NCBI GenBank assembly: GCA_963843535.1
Contig: CAWJKU010000004.1
Location: 1,302,001 to 1,366,000, forward strand
Reading direction: 5' to 3'
DNA: 64,000 nucleotides
Origin: CAVUNY01 sp963843535
Lineage (GTDB): Bacteria; Chloroflexota; Anaerolineae; Anaerolineales; Anaerolineaceae
Below are positions 26,528 through 35,644 of this stretch, piece after piece. Under the pieces are notes generated by a model. That model saw only the letters and a list, made by a program, of their open reading frames with translations. It ran no database searches and was not told where the DNA came from. The translations under genes and the position numbers were made by a program. The first letter of the stretch is position 1. Each line of letters opens with the position of its first letter.

Positions 26528-27610
26528 TTATTGATGGATGACGTGGACGGCGCTGGTTTTAAATGAGCATTGAATCTCCTGCCCGATTGCTAACTGCATC
26601 TCGTTCGCAGACGAGCGTGTCACCAACGCAGTAATATGAATCGCGCCATCCAGGATGACCCGCACCAGCGGACCCTGAGGTACTAACATGGTAATTTTAC
26701 TCGTCAAGCTGTTGCGCGCACTCGTTTTCCGGATATCCTCAGGCAAACATAAGGTGATATCTTCCGGTCGCAAGCATAGGAAGACCTGCGTCCCGGCTTT
26801 AGCCGGGGAAATAGCCTGAAAAACCGTTTGCCCGCATTCCACATCGACTATGCCGTCATTCTGGCGAGTGATTTTTCCGGGAATTATCGTCTCGATCCCG
26901 GTAAAACGGGCGACTTCAGGATCTACCGGGGCGGAGAAGATCTCGCGCACTGTCCCAATCTGGCGCAAACTACCTTGCATAATGATCGCGACCCTGTCCG
27001 CAATAGCCAGGGCTTCGTCCAGGTCATGGGTGATAAACAGGGTGGTGATTTTGGTCTCTGTGAGACGGGCTTTTAAATCGGCCAGAAGTTGATGGCGGGT
27101 GGGCGCATCCAGGGCGCTGAAAGGCTCATCCAGCAGCAACAGATCCGGTTGGAGAACGAAGGCGCGCGCCAGGCTGACCCTTTGGGCTTCGCCCCCAGAC
27201 AATTTGTGCGCAGATCGATTCTTTAAATTGGATATTGAAAATTTCTCCAGCCAATATTGGACCCGGGAGCTAATTTCTCTGGAATTGACCCGCCGAAATT
27301 TTAACCCGGAAGCAATATTTTCAAACACGCTGGAGTGCATGAGCAGAGGATCTTGCATGACCAATGCCAGCCGCCGGCGAAATGAAAGATCGTGGTATGG
27401 CAGAACGCGGCGACCTTCGAACTGGATTTCACCGCGCTTTACGGGGATAAGTCCGCTGATCGCCATCATCAGGGTCGATTTGCCAGCACCATTCGGTCCG
27501 ATGATTGCCAGGATTTCCCCCTGGTAAATCTCAAGCTCGGTCAGCTCCAATATCTGAAGCTTATCCCGCTCGATTTGGATGTTCTTTAAGGAAAGCAGGG
27601 CATTGGTCAT
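26528..27610 (-). CDS. ABC transporter ATPase, tungstate/molybdate type
   Basis: 360 residues. The ATPase domain (about 1-230) has Walker A GPNGAGKST, the LSGGEAQRVSLARAF signature and LLLDEPFSALDAPTR. The C-terminal part carries a TOBE-like domain with IHITALVTRSSANEM, typical of oxyanion (ModC/TupC) transporters. The upstream permease looks like TupB, so tungstate or molybdate import is the best guess. A sulfate or other anion system is less likely. No substrate-binding protein gene is adjacent. Confidence 0.8.
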   Translation of the reverse strand: MTNALLSLKNIQIERDKLQILELTELEIYQGEILAIIGPNGAGKSTLMMAISGLIPVKRGEIQFEGRRVLPYHDLSFRRRLALVMQDPLLMHSSVFENIASGLKFRRVNSREISSRVQYWLEKFSISNLKNRSAHKLSGGEAQRVSLARAFVLQPDLLLLDEPFSALDAPTRHQLLADLKARLTETKITTLFITHDLDEALAIADRVAIIMQGSLRQIGTVREIFSAPVDPEVARFTGIETIIPGKITRQNDGIVDVECGQTVFQAISPAKAGTQVFLCLRPEDITLCLPEDIRKTSARNSLTSKITMLVPQGPLVRVILDGAIHITALVTRSSANEMQLAIGQEIQCSFKTSAVHVIHQ

Positions 27611-27617
27611 GGGCGTT

Positions 27618-28316
27618 TCACGCTCTCGAACCGCGCTGCTGGATCCAGGTCAACGTCAGGTTTATCAGGAAGGTCAGCCCTAAAAGTATCACTCCCAGGG
27701 CAATCGCCAGGGCGAAATTACCGCGTCCTGTCTCATAAACGATGGCCGTGGTTAGTACGCGCGTCGAATGGCGCAGATTTCCCCCAACCATCATGGAGGC
27801 GCCTACTTCGGAAATGACGCTGCCAAACCCGGCCATTAGTGCGGCTAAAAGCGGCAGTCTCGCCTCCATCCACAACATCCAGACCATTTGCGTCCAGGAT
27901 GCCCCCAAACCTCTCAGCTGCTGGCGTAATCGCGGATCCAGTTGCTGCAAGGCAGCCGCCGTCAGGCCGCTGACCACGGGTGCTGCCAGAACGACCTGAG
28001 CGATCACAATTGCGATAGGTGTATAAATCCATTGAAAATCACCAAAAGGACCGCTGCGCCATAGAAATATGGATACGATCAACCCCACCACCACCGGGGG
28101 TAAGCCCATCCCCGTATTAACCACGCTGAGCAAAAAATTCCTGCCTGGAAAATGGTACAAGGCTAACAGCGTGCCAAATGGAATACCAATCACCAGGCTG
28201 ATGATTGTGGCAATCCCTGAAAGCTGTAGAGATAGTAGTGTGATTTCTACAATCTCAGGATCAAGATTAAACAAAAGCTCGATTGCCTGTCGAATGCCCT
28301 GCCAGAGGAGATCCAT
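27618..28316 (-). CDS. tupB: ABC transporter permease, TupB-like
   Basis: 232 residues from ATG 28316. About five or six membrane segments are visible, and the permease loop lies around SEVGASMMVGGNLRHSTRVLTTAI. The segment NTGMGLPPVVVGL is characteristic of tungstate permeases of the TupB group. An upstream ATG-like start at 28352 would place the first codons inside the terminator of the preceding operon, so I prefer 28316, although its ribosome site is poor. It is followed by the ATPase after seven bases. The binding protein TupA would have to be encoded elsewhere. Confidence 0.8.
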   Translation of the reverse strand: MDLLWQGIRQAIELLFNLDPEIVEITLLSLQLSGIATIISLVIGIPFGTLLALYHFPGRNFLLSVVNTGMGLPPVVVGLIVSIFLWRSGPFGDFQWIYTPIAIVIAQVVLAAPVVSGLTAAALQQLDPRLRQQLRGLGASWTQMVWMLWMEARLPLLAALMAGFGSVISEVGASMMVGGNLRHSTRVLTTAIVYETGRGNFALAIALGVILLGLTFLINLTLTWIQQRGSRA

Positions 28317-28331
28317 GACGTGAATTTTACT

Positions 28332-28369
28332 AGAAAAAATGGATCTCCCCAACGAAGGTTGGGGAGATC
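28332..28369 (-). terminator. Intrinsic terminator of the ftsZ-led operon
   Basis: A perfect 12-bp stem, GATCTCCCCAAC with its complement, and a 4-base loop are followed on the minus strand by CATTTTTTCTA. It separates the gene ending at 28401 from the transporter genes. Confidence 0.9.
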
Positions 28370-28400
28370 AGTGGAGAGAGGTGGACCGATAAGGGCAAAA

Positions 28401-29084
28401 TCACAAATTTGGAATAACCTCACAATGGGTCTCAACATCAGATATGTACAGCTGTTCCCATACTTTCGTCATACTTAGCATGGATGGGTATGCCAGCAGG
28501 TGGTTCGGCAGCAAATTCTTCCAAGGCAGGTTTATCAGACTGGGGTGGTTGGAGGCTTCGAGAGTCTCGCAAATCTGGTAATAATGGCGTGTCTCTCCAC
28601 CGAAGGTAATTGCGGATCCGGTTTGAGGAACAAAAGGACGGATATCACTGGCTGTGGAGGGCAGGGTAAACCAGGAGGTAAAGCCTTCAAATCCAGTGTT
28701 ATCCACAATGACCATCCCAGATTGGTGGGAAATAAGCCGGTCCAGTTCCTTGATGAACTCGAGCGACACTGTTCGATCGGAAGCAACGCTGAATACAGTT
28801 CCCAGATTTGGCTTCTTAATACCACTGGCTTCATTCGAAAATAAAGGCTTGAAGAAGACCTGAGGATTGGGCGAAAATGTCAGGAACATGGCCCAAACGG
28901 AGATTAATTTGGGTTGTTCGATAGTCATATCATCCACCCGCACCAGAATCCAGGCAGATTGCCGAGGAGCTGTGGATGCAGGGGTGATCGCATTAGCCTG
29001 GCTAATCCCGGCAAATCCAAAACCAGCGATCAGCGAGACAATATAAATGACGATGAAAAAGATTAAAGTGATTTTTTTTGTCAT
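28401..29084 (-). CDS. Exported protein of unknown function
   Basis: 227 residues. An N-terminal hydrophobic segment (about 5-27) is a signal peptide or membrane anchor. The rest has no motif I can assign with confidence. The stretch ILVRVDDMTIEQPKLISVWA is faintly like the start of LytR-CpsA-Psr domains, but the catalytic arginines of that family are not evident. It overlaps the preceding gene by 4 bases (ATGA type), so the two are translationally coupled, and it is the last gene before the terminator at 28332-28369. Confidence 0.65.
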   Translation of the reverse strand: MTKKITLIFFIVIYIVSLIAGFGFAGISQANAITPASTAPRQSAWILVRVDDMTIEQPKLISVWAMFLTFSPNPQVFFKPLFSNEASGIKKPNLGTVFSVASDRTVSLEFIKELDRLISHQSGMVIVDNTGFEGFTSWFTLPSTASDIRPFVPQTGSAITFGGETRHYYQICETLEASNHPSLINLPWKNLLPNHLLAYPSMLSMTKVWEQLYISDVETHCEVIPNL

Positions 29085-30184
29085 GGCGCGCTTTTTTGTA
29101 AGGGTTGGTCTTTAGATCGGCCGGGGCGGCTGCCGGAATGATCGGAGCGATTGATGGAGATCAGTTCCCGCAATGATCGGTAGAATGGGTGGTAATCACC
29201 CTGATTTTGAATGAGTGAAGCAGATGAACCGGTATCCGATGGATTGAGACTGCTGAGAAAGGCAACGCCGATATACAGCTGCGATTTCAATTGGCTATAA
29301 GCCTGGCTGTACCAGGTGCTCTGCGCGGTTGGATCCTGATATTTTTGATCCTCAGAATTAAGGGCACCGCTTGGTGGGGATAGATGAGTGATCCAGATCA
29401 GGCCGCTCTCATGACCGTTATTCAACATCACCTGGCGGATATTCTCGTAGCGGCGTAGCACGCGATTTTCCGATTTATCTGGCGCTTGAAGAGGTTCGCC
29501 TGTCAGCTCACTGGCCTGGACACTCACGATTGTCACCGCGTCGCGCAATCCTCTGTCATAAAGCGATTGCAGGAAGTCTGCATCATCGATATCCTGGGCC
29601 TGGCTCTCAGCCTCAGCCACCACCGGTTTCAATCCCCCACCCACAAGGCGAACCTGCAGGTTCGATTTTTTTATCGCTGAACTCATCGTGGTGACAAGCT
29701 TCATGTATGCCTGGGAATCTGGCTTACGCCCCCACCCCTGCAGAGTATTTGATCCGGGAAAGAGTTCAACGGCCTGCACAACCTTGGGATAGCGTTTCAA
29801 GAGTTGCAGGATGAATTGGGCAGTCTGGTCCGCTCCGGGTCCTTGTGCAGAAAGGGCCCAATCCGGAGCTTCTGTCAGGCTGACCATCACTGGTAATTGG
29901 CTGCGTGAGGCTGCCTCAAGAACAGGATCCAGGCGGGACCAATCTACAGATCCGGCTTTCGGTGCAACGGATCGCCAGGAAAGATCGAAACCTAACCAAT
30001 CGAGCTGAAGATCGCTGGCCAGGTGGACACCCTCAACGGTATATTGTCCATTGAGGTTCAGGTGAGCTCCGTATCCGAATTCCGCAGAACCCGGCGCTCC
30101 ACGAGCAGCGAGCACAGACCCGAGTGGAGTCAGCGCCAGAAGAACCGCTGCCAGGAACAGAAAGAGCACCAAACGTAGACGCAT
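29081..30184 (-). CDS. Secreted TIM-barrel protein, glycoside-hydrolase-like
   Basis: 367 residues with a signal peptide (about 1-26, ending in an AxA-like site at VLAARG). The body looks like a GH39/GH5-type barrel: a DLQLDWLGFDLSWRSVAP strand, then DWSRLDPVLEAASRSQLPVMVSL, and VQAVELFPGSNT where such enzymes carry the acid/base region. The usual NEP motif is replaced by FPGSN, so catalysis is doubtful. The C-terminal 20 residues are Ser/Arg/Lys-rich. It may bind cell-surface glycans; the function is unknown. Confidence 0.7.
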   Translation of the reverse strand: MRLRLVLFLFLAAVLLALTPLGSVLAARGAPGSAEFGYGAHLNLNGQYTVEGVHLASDLQLDWLGFDLSWRSVAPKAGSVDWSRLDPVLEAASRSQLPVMVSLTEAPDWALSAQGPGADQTAQFILQLLKRYPKVVQAVELFPGSNTLQGWGRKPDSQAYMKLVTTMSSAIKKSNLQVRLVGGGLKPVVAEAESQAQDIDDADFLQSLYDRGLRDAVTIVSVQASELTGEPLQAPDKSENRVLRRYENIRQVMLNNGHESGLIWITHLSPPSGALNSEDQKYQDPTAQSTWYSQAYSQLKSQLYIGVAFLSSLNPSDTGSSASLIQNQGDYHPFYRSLRELISINRSDHSGSRPGRSKDQPLQKSAP

Positions 30185-30189
30185 GAGAA

Positions 30190-30405
30190 TTACCTCGCTA
30201 ACAACCAGTAAATGAACATACCGTTAGAAAATCCTAAAAAAGCCAGACCACCGCCGACCAGATATCGGTGTAAGGGGGTGGTTTTCCGGACGAGGCGATA
30301 AGAAAACTGAACGCTTTTTTGAAGAATGGGGGACGCGCTTAATGTCGGGATAGCCCAATCCCAAAAATGGAGTTCCATTCTGCGGGAGAAATCAACAATG
30401 GTCAT
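30190..30405 (-). CDS. Small membrane protein of unknown function
   Basis: 71 residues from ATG 30405, chosen because GGAGG lies five bases upstream; a start 12 bases earlier is possible. Residues about 45-70 (LVGGGLAFLGFSNGMFIYWLL) form one membrane segment, and the N-terminal part is amphipathic and basic. It lies six bases before the secreted barrel protein gene and 21 bases after a small cytoplasmic protein, within the ftsZ group. I recognise no family. Confidence 0.6.
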   Translation of the reverse strand: MTIVDFSRRMELHFWDWAIPTLSASPILQKSVQFSYRLVRKTTPLHRYLVGGGLAFLGFSNGMFIYWLLAR

Positions 30406-30425
30406 TTTGACCTCCACAGTACAGA

Positions 30426-30644
30426 TTATCGAGATGCTGTTAATTTGACGATTTTTCCCTCGGATGAGGCAACGACACGGACCGTTTGGCGGAGTGTTTT
30501 TCCATCGGCGGTTTTCGCAGATCCGGTGAAGATCAACAGGAATTGCCCTCCCGCATAAGGCTTAACTTGCGGTTGGCTTCCCTTTAAACCTGGGAAACGT
30601 TGAAAAACATGCTTCGAGACTTGGTCGATCGAATGAGTATCCAT
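30426..30644 (-). CDS. Small conserved-looking hypothetical protein
   Basis: 72 residues, soluble, with a beta-rich C-terminal half (QFLLIFTGSAKTADGKTL, then TVRVVASSEGKIVKLTASR). It follows ftsZ by 10 bases on the same strand, so it is cotranscribed with it. I do not recognise a family. The ordered alternation of hydrophobic residues suggests a real folded protein rather than a chance ORF. Confidence 0.6.
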   Translation of the reverse strand: MDTHSIDQVSKHVFQRFPGLKGSQPQVKPYAGGQFLLIFTGSAKTADGKTLRQTVRVVASSEGKIVKLTASR

Positions 30645-30654
30645 GGCAGGAAAT

Positions 30655-31800
30655 CTAGCGCATCCGGCGCCGCATAAAGGCTGGGAGATCGAGATCAGAC
30701 CGCTGGTGGATCATTTCTATCGGTGCACTCTCTACCATAGGTTGAGGTTCCATCACAGCTTCCACTTCCACAGGGACTGGTTCGGCCTGTTTGCGGGCTA
30801 CAAATGGTGATTGAACTGCGGTCGCACCCAGGCCGGTAATGACCAGGATCACTTCCACCCGGTCGCCCATGCGGTTATCCGTAATTACACCGGGAATGAT
30901 CTCGGCTTGATTATTTGTTTTTTCTTGTAAGAATGTCAGTGCTTCAGCCACTTCCACGAAGGTCAGGTCCTGGCCGGCGGTAAAGTTGGCGATAATCCCA
31001 GTCGCATTTTCCAGGCTGACAGTCTCTATCAAAGGATGATGCAACGCACGTTCTACGGCTTGCAGGGCTTTGCTCTCGCCTTGACCATGGCCGATTGCCA
31101 TTAGAGAGCCGCCTCCTAACTGCATTACCTGACGGACGTGAGAAAAATCGACATTGATCAGCCCGGGTTGGGTGATCAATTCGGTTATCCCCTGGATGCC
31201 CTGGCGTAAAATGTCATCCGCCATGCGGAATGTCAGCTCAATTGGCAGGTCGCGGGGAGCGACTTGCAGCAGGCGATCATTGGGGACCGTGATCAGTGTA
31301 TCAATATGCTGGCGCAGATTGGCCAATCCCTGGCGCGCATTCTGTTGGCGGCGCCCAACTTCAAAAGTGAACGGCATGGTGACAATGGCGATCGTCACCG
31401 CGCCGAGGTTGCGCGCAACCCGGGCGGCGATCGGTATGGAACCTGTACCGGTTCCGCCCCCCATGCCGGCGGTTAAGAAAACCATATCAGCGCCAACCAG
31501 CGCCTTATTCAACTCCGAATAACTTTCTTCGGCCGCCGCTTCACCGACCCGTGGGTCCCCACCTGCGCCTAAACCCCGGGTCAGGCGCGGGCCAAGCTGG
31601 ACTTTGGTAGGCGCCAGTGAATTTTTCAACGCCTGACTGTCCGAATTGGCCGCGATGTATTCCACACCGCTCAGGCCTAACTCGATCATTCGATTGACTG
31701 CATTGCAGCCCCCGCCGCCCAGCCCAATTACTTTTAGAACTGGCAATTGGGCAATAAGTGATGTTCGTTGGGATGATTTCGCGCTTAATGGCATATTCAT
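30655..31800 (-). CDS. ftsZ: Cell division GTPase FtsZ
   Basis: 381 residues. FtsZ polymerises with GTP into the division ring. The N-terminal GLGGGGCNAVNRM, the tubulin signature MGGGTGTGS, and the T7 loop region NVDFSHVRQVM are all present. A linker of about 40 residues leads to a C-terminal DLDLPAFMRRRMR, which matches the conserved FtsZ tail that binds partner proteins. There is no ftsA or ftsQ next to it. The order here is unusual: ftsZ follows a TIM-barrel-like protein of unknown function and precedes small and exported proteins. Confidence 0.95.
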   Translation of the reverse strand: MNMPLSAKSSQRTSLIAQLPVLKVIGLGGGGCNAVNRMIELGLSGVEYIAANSDSQALKNSLAPTKVQLGPRLTRGLGAGGDPRVGEAAAEESYSELNKALVGADMVFLTAGMGGGTGTGSIPIAARVARNLGAVTIAIVTMPFTFEVGRRQQNARQGLANLRQHIDTLITVPNDRLLQVAPRDLPIELTFRMADDILRQGIQGITELITQPGLINVDFSHVRQVMQLGGGSLMAIGHGQGESKALQAVERALHHPLIETVSLENATGIIANFTAGQDLTFVEVAEALTFLQEKTNNQAEIIPGVITDNRMGDRVEVILVITGLGATAVQSPFVARKQAEPVPVEVEAVMEPQPMVESAPIEMIHQRSDLDLPAFMRRRMR

Positions 31801-31803
31801 GAT

Positions 31804-33153
31804 TCACCTCTCCGCAAGTTGTGTTGCAATACTTGTGCCATCTCCTACGATCCGCCGGATTTTACATCCTGATAGAATGAGCTTTTCAATCTGTGCGTCT
31901 GAAAAAGATTGGTGATTGCCGATAATGGTTACATTTCTGGCTAAAACGGCTTCATCCAGTGAAAACCCTACCGTCGGCATATTCTTCTTGACAAAGGGCC
32001 GGATCACCTCCAGATGCCAATCAGCCACGCCCCATTCAAATGTGGGTAGAAGCAGGTAATGGTCAATCGGATGGTTGGGATCCGGGGTATTTTTTGCCTT
32101 TCCGGAATCTGGCTGCCTGGATTGCGCCAGCTTATTAAATTCTTTGAGAGATTGGATTGTGGCGGAAAAATTTTCTGGTATCCCATACCAGGCCTGAGAA
32201 GCCCCTGATTCTTCAGGTTCTGCGGAAAGTATCCAGTAATTGCAGGCGATCACATTGGGCGGCACTGCGCCAAACGATGACAACGTCTCATCAAGTTCAT
32301 TATTTTTTCCCGCTTCCAACAATCTGGCAATCACCAGATTATTTTGGCGGTGTTCATCCTGAGTGTATGCGACGTTTTCATCTTTCAATGGATCACCCGG
32401 CGTGCCTGCGCCAAACAAGATCATCGGACATTCGCGTTCCAATACTGTGAGGCTGATTTCGCGGTACCAGTCCATAATGCGAAATCCGATATGATCTTGC
32501 TGCTCAGGAGGGGTGAAATAGGGCCGCACCGCGGTCCATTTTTGGGCGCCTCCAGCTCCCCAATTCAAATCGTGATGTTGATCAAAGACGTACGCGCTGA
32601 TCACCAGTTTTTCCAGTAAATTGGCTGGATTGCGGCGTATGAGGCTTGATAGCATGGACTTTAAGAAAGACGTATCCCAGTAACTGCCCCCCGGTTCCAG
32701 CGGCGGCAAAATAGGGATCAATCCTTCATCCAACGCGGATGTTGCAATCGGTAAGAAGCGGTCAAGAAAGCGTTCTACCAGGTCCTGGCGAGCCCAGGTT
32801 GCTTTCGTCCATGAGCGATAAGCATTAGGGCGATCGAACAGCTTTATGCCGTGCGCTCCCCACCGGGAATAGGCTTTAAAAAGCAGGGAAAGGTCGCTGA
32901 TCGCCACTGGTTTTGACAGTGATAGGTCAAAATCGATCAGGGGTTCGATCCCTGCGTCCACGATCCCACGGATGAATTGTTCTGGAATTGCCCGGTCGAT
33001 TGGTGATTTGAGTACCAGCCACGAGATCCCCATGGCAGTTAATTCGGGCACCCACTTCACCAGATCTGCCTCGCGATAATGCAGCGAGTCCTGGAAGTAA
33101 TGAAAACCCAGGCGTGAGGAATGAGTGGGAAAAGGAAAAAAAATGCTATCCAT
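31804..33153 (-). CDS. Hypothetical protein, TIM-barrel-like
   Basis: 449 residues from ATG 33153; a TTG start at 33204 is also open but would overlap the divergent gene's promoter. The N-terminal half reads like a glycosidase-like barrel (LGFHYFQDSLHYREADLVKWV, WLVLKSP, AGIEPLIDFDLSL, WGAHGIKLFDRPN), with an EPGGSYWDTSFL loop and a WGAGGAQKW segment. The C-terminal part (VGFSLDEAVLARNVTIIG with FSDAQIEKLILSGCKIRRIVG) resembles a small nucleotide-binding-like fold. No signal peptide is evident. It ends four bases before ftsZ starts, so it belongs to that operon. Function unknown. Confidence 0.7.
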   Translation of the reverse strand: MDSIFFPFPTHSSRLGFHYFQDSLHYREADLVKWVPELTAMGISWLVLKSPIDRAIPEQFIRGIVDAGIEPLIDFDLSLSKPVAISDLSLLFKAYSRWGAHGIKLFDRPNAYRSWTKATWARQDLVERFLDRFLPIATSALDEGLIPILPPLEPGGSYWDTSFLKSMLSSLIRRNPANLLEKLVISAYVFDQHHDLNWGAGGAQKWTAVRPYFTPPEQQDHIGFRIMDWYREISLTVLERECPMILFGAGTPGDPLKDENVAYTQDEHRQNNLVIARLLEAGKNNELDETLSSFGAVPPNVIACNYWILSAEPEESGASQAWYGIPENFSATIQSLKEFNKLAQSRQPDSGKAKNTPDPNHPIDHYLLLPTFEWGVADWHLEVIRPFVKKNMPTVGFSLDEAVLARNVTIIGNHQSFSDAQIEKLILSGCKIRRIVGDGTSIATQLAER

Positions 33154-33240
33154 AGAGTTTATCCAATGTCTCGATAATTTTGGCAGGTGTTTATGTGGAT
33201 ACAAGAATTATGCCAATTCGAAATAATGCTTATCCTCTGC

Positions 33241-33246
33241 TATAAT
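33241..33246 (+). promoter_or_regulatory. TATAAT -10 box close to the start of the epimerase gene
   Basis: A perfect TATAAT ends ten bases before the ATG at 33256. A transcript from it would start at or within about three bases of the ATG, giving a leaderless mRNA. A weak -35 (TTCGAA at 33217-33222) is the only upstream partner. Confidence 0.5.
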
Positions 33247-33255
33247 ACTCATTCT

Positions 33256-34191
33256 ATGATCCTGGTTACAGGCGGCACAGGCTTTATCGGACGTTCATTG
33301 GTAAAAGAGCTAGTCTCCATTGGAAAACCTGTGCGTTTGTTGCTGCGACCATCGCGTGAATCACCCAGGTTGCCGCGGGGTGAGGCGGTGGATGTGGCTG
33401 TTTCCAGTTTGAAAGATGAAAAAGGCCTCCGTTCGGCTCTAAAAGGAGTGGACATAATTTTTCACCTGGCTGGGGTAGAACGCCAGGGAAGCCGTTCAGA
33501 CCTGGAAAGAATCGACGTAGATAGCAGCCGTACTCTGGCTGCGGTCGCAAAACAAGCCGGCGTCGAAAGAATTTTTTATATCAGCCATTTAGGAGCCGAC
33601 CGGTCGTCTGCTTATCCTGTTTTGAAAGCGAAAGCCCTGGCGGAGCATTTTTTTCTCAACAGCGGTGTTGGGTACACAATCTTCCGGTCGGGACCGGTTT
33701 TTGGACACGGCGACCAATTTACCACCGGCCTGGCAAATTTGCTGAAAATCACTCCAGGTATATTCTTGGTCCCCGGAGATGGACACAGCCTTGTTCAGCC
33801 AATATGGATTGATGACCTGGTTGCTTGTTTAAATGTAGCGCTTGAGGATCGAACAACGGTAAATCAAATATTCGAGATTGGGGGAAGCGAGTATTTAACC
33901 TTCCGAGAAATTCTGGAGTTGTTGATGCAGGCTACAGGATACCGCAGGATTCTTATGAATTTTCAACCCGCTTTCCTGCGCTCATTAACTTTGTGGCTTG
34001 AGCAAACTTTTCCTAAATATCCGCTTTCTTTGTTCTGGCTCGATTACCTGGCGGCAGACCGTACCTGTCCAATCGATGTTTTGCCGCGCCAATTTGGTGT
34101 CATTCCGGCGCGTTTTAACCAAAACCTGGATTATCTTCACCCGGGCACAAGATCGAAAAGAATACTTTTTCAACGGCAAACTAATAATTAA
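33256..34191 (+). CDS. NAD(P)-dependent epimerase/NmrA-like SDR protein
   Basis: 311 residues from ATG 33256, where the Rossmann motif VTGGTGFIGRSL begins at once; the longer frame from 33187 has no conserved residues. It is an atypical or extended short-chain dehydrogenase (NDUFA9-like or sugar epimerase group): IIFHLAGVERQGS and FYISHLGADRSS, where HLGAD takes the place of the usual Tyr-x3-Lys region, then FRSGPVFGHGDQF and IWIDDLVACL. The substrate is unknown. Its TAA overlaps the ATG of the GH57 gene by one base, so they are coupled. Confidence 0.85.
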   Translation: MILVTGGTGFIGRSLVKELVSIGKPVRLLLRPSRESPRLPRGEAVDVAVSSLKDEKGLRSALKGVDIIFHLAGVERQGSRSDLERIDVDSSRTLAAVAKQAGVERIFYISHLGADRSSAYPVLKAKALAEHFFLNSGVGYTIFRSGPVFGHGDQFTTGLANLLKITPGIFLVPGDGHSLVQPIWIDDLVACLNVALEDRTTVNQIFEIGGSEYLTFREILELLMQATGYRRILMNFQPAFLRSLTLWLEQTFPKYPLSLFWLDYLAADRTCPIDVLPRQFGVIPARFNQNLDYLHPGTRSKRILFQRQTNN

Positions 34192-35615
34192 TGAGCAATC
34201 TAGCTTTCGCTGTGCACGGCCATTTCTATCAACCTCCCCGAGAGGATCCCCTGACAGGTCAAATCCCGCAGGAACCAGGGGCCACGCCATACCCCAACTG
34301 GAATGAACGGATTCACGATCATGATTACCGTCCTAATGCCGTCCTGGGAAATTTTGAGCGGATTAGTTTTAACATTGGCCCTACCTTGCTGGATTGGATG
34401 GCAGAATACGATCCGCGCACGGTGCAGCAAATTATCGAGCAGGACCGCTGGAACTTCGAACGGCATGGCGTTGGGAATGCGATTGCCCAATCTTACAACC
34501 ACACCATCCTACCTTTAGCCTCGCGCGATGACAAAGTGACCCAAATCCGCTGGGGGATTGCCGATTTCGAGCACAGGTTTGGGCATGCCCCCCTGGGAAT
34601 GTGGCTGCCCGAGACCGCCGTTGATGAGGAAACTCTCCAGATCCTCGCGGAGAACAAGATCCGCTTCACAATCCTTGCTCCTTGGCAGGCAGATACAAAT
34701 CTGCTGGATACCAGCCAGCCGTATCTCGTCCCGTTAAAAAACAAAAAAAGTATCACGGTTTTTTTCTATGACCAGGACTTGAGCACGCGCATCAGTTTTG
34801 ATCCGGCAGCCACCTCAAATGCAGATATGTTTATAAACCAATATTTGCTGCCCAAGTATCACCCCAATGGCAATGGGACCCCCCAGCTTGTTCTGGTGGC
34901 TTCGGACGGAGAGCTGTATGGGCATCACCAGCCTTTTCGCGATAAATTTTTGTCTTACCTGATGAGAGGAGCCCTGGTACAACAGTCCATCGAAGCCACT
35001 TACCCCGCCCTTTGGCTGAAAATGCACCCGCCGATGCGCACGATGGGTATCCGCCAGTTTACATCCTGGAGCTGCCATCATGGCGTAGTTCGTTGGATGG
35101 GGGCATGCGGATGTACAGCGCATGGTGAATGGAAAGCTCCGTTGCGAGCCGCTGTTAATGAAATCGCCGGCTTAATTGATACCCAATATTTTGAGTTCAC
35201 CAGCCGTTTCGTGAAGGACCCGCTCGAGCTGCGCCACGCTTACGTCAAGGTATTTCTGGGCGAAATTTCTTTTGAAGAATTAATGGCATCTCAGGCGGAA
35301 AATATGCCGGATGATGAAAACTTGCGGAAAATCAAGCTGCTGCTGGAAGCGCAATTTGAGAAACAGCGCATGTTCACTTCTTGTGGATGGTTCTTCGAAG
35401 ATTTCGACCGGATCGAGCCGCGCAATAATGTTTCTTACACTGCCCAGGCTATTTGGCTCACATTTTTAGCAACCGGGGTTGATTTTTCGGACCAGGCCGT
35501 TGCTTTGTTGAGAAGGGTGAAAAGCTGGAGAACCGGAAACCGCGCGGATGGAGTTTTCATTAACCATCTAAATCGGGCGCGCACCAGTCAGAGCTTTGGA
35601 AAAACCACAGTGTAG
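34191..35615 (+). CDS. GH57-family glycoside hydrolase-like protein
   Basis: 474 residues. The N-terminal FAVHGHFYQPPREDP is the first conserved GH57 motif. GMWLPETAVD at about 137-146 and SDGELYGHHQPF match further GH57 motifs. The C-terminal part (MFTSCGWFFEDFDRIEPRNN) begins like the DUF3536 region that follows GH57 domains in many bacteria, but those proteins are near 800 residues, so this one is shorter than that group. The natural substrate is probably an alpha-glucan, in line with the GH13 gene downstream on the other strand. Cytoplasmic. Confidence 0.83.
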   Translation: MSNLAFAVHGHFYQPPREDPLTGQIPQEPGATPYPNWNERIHDHDYRPNAVLGNFERISFNIGPTLLDWMAEYDPRTVQQIIEQDRWNFERHGVGNAIAQSYNHTILPLASRDDKVTQIRWGIADFEHRFGHAPLGMWLPETAVDEETLQILAENKIRFTILAPWQADTNLLDTSQPYLVPLKNKKSITVFFYDQDLSTRISFDPAATSNADMFINQYLLPKYHPNGNGTPQLVLVASDGELYGHHQPFRDKFLSYLMRGALVQQSIEATYPALWLKMHPPMRTMGIRQFTSWSCHHGVVRWMGACGCTAHGEWKAPLRAAVNEIAGLIDTQYFEFTSRFVKDPLELRHAYVKVFLGEISFEELMASQAENMPDDENLRKIKLLLEAQFEKQRMFTSCGWFFEDFDRIEPRNNVSYTAQAIWLTFLATGVDFSDQAVALLRRVKSWRTGNRADGVFINHLNRARTSQSFGKTTV

Positions 35616-35644
35616 GAAAATATACCATCCCCCATATTTTTATT

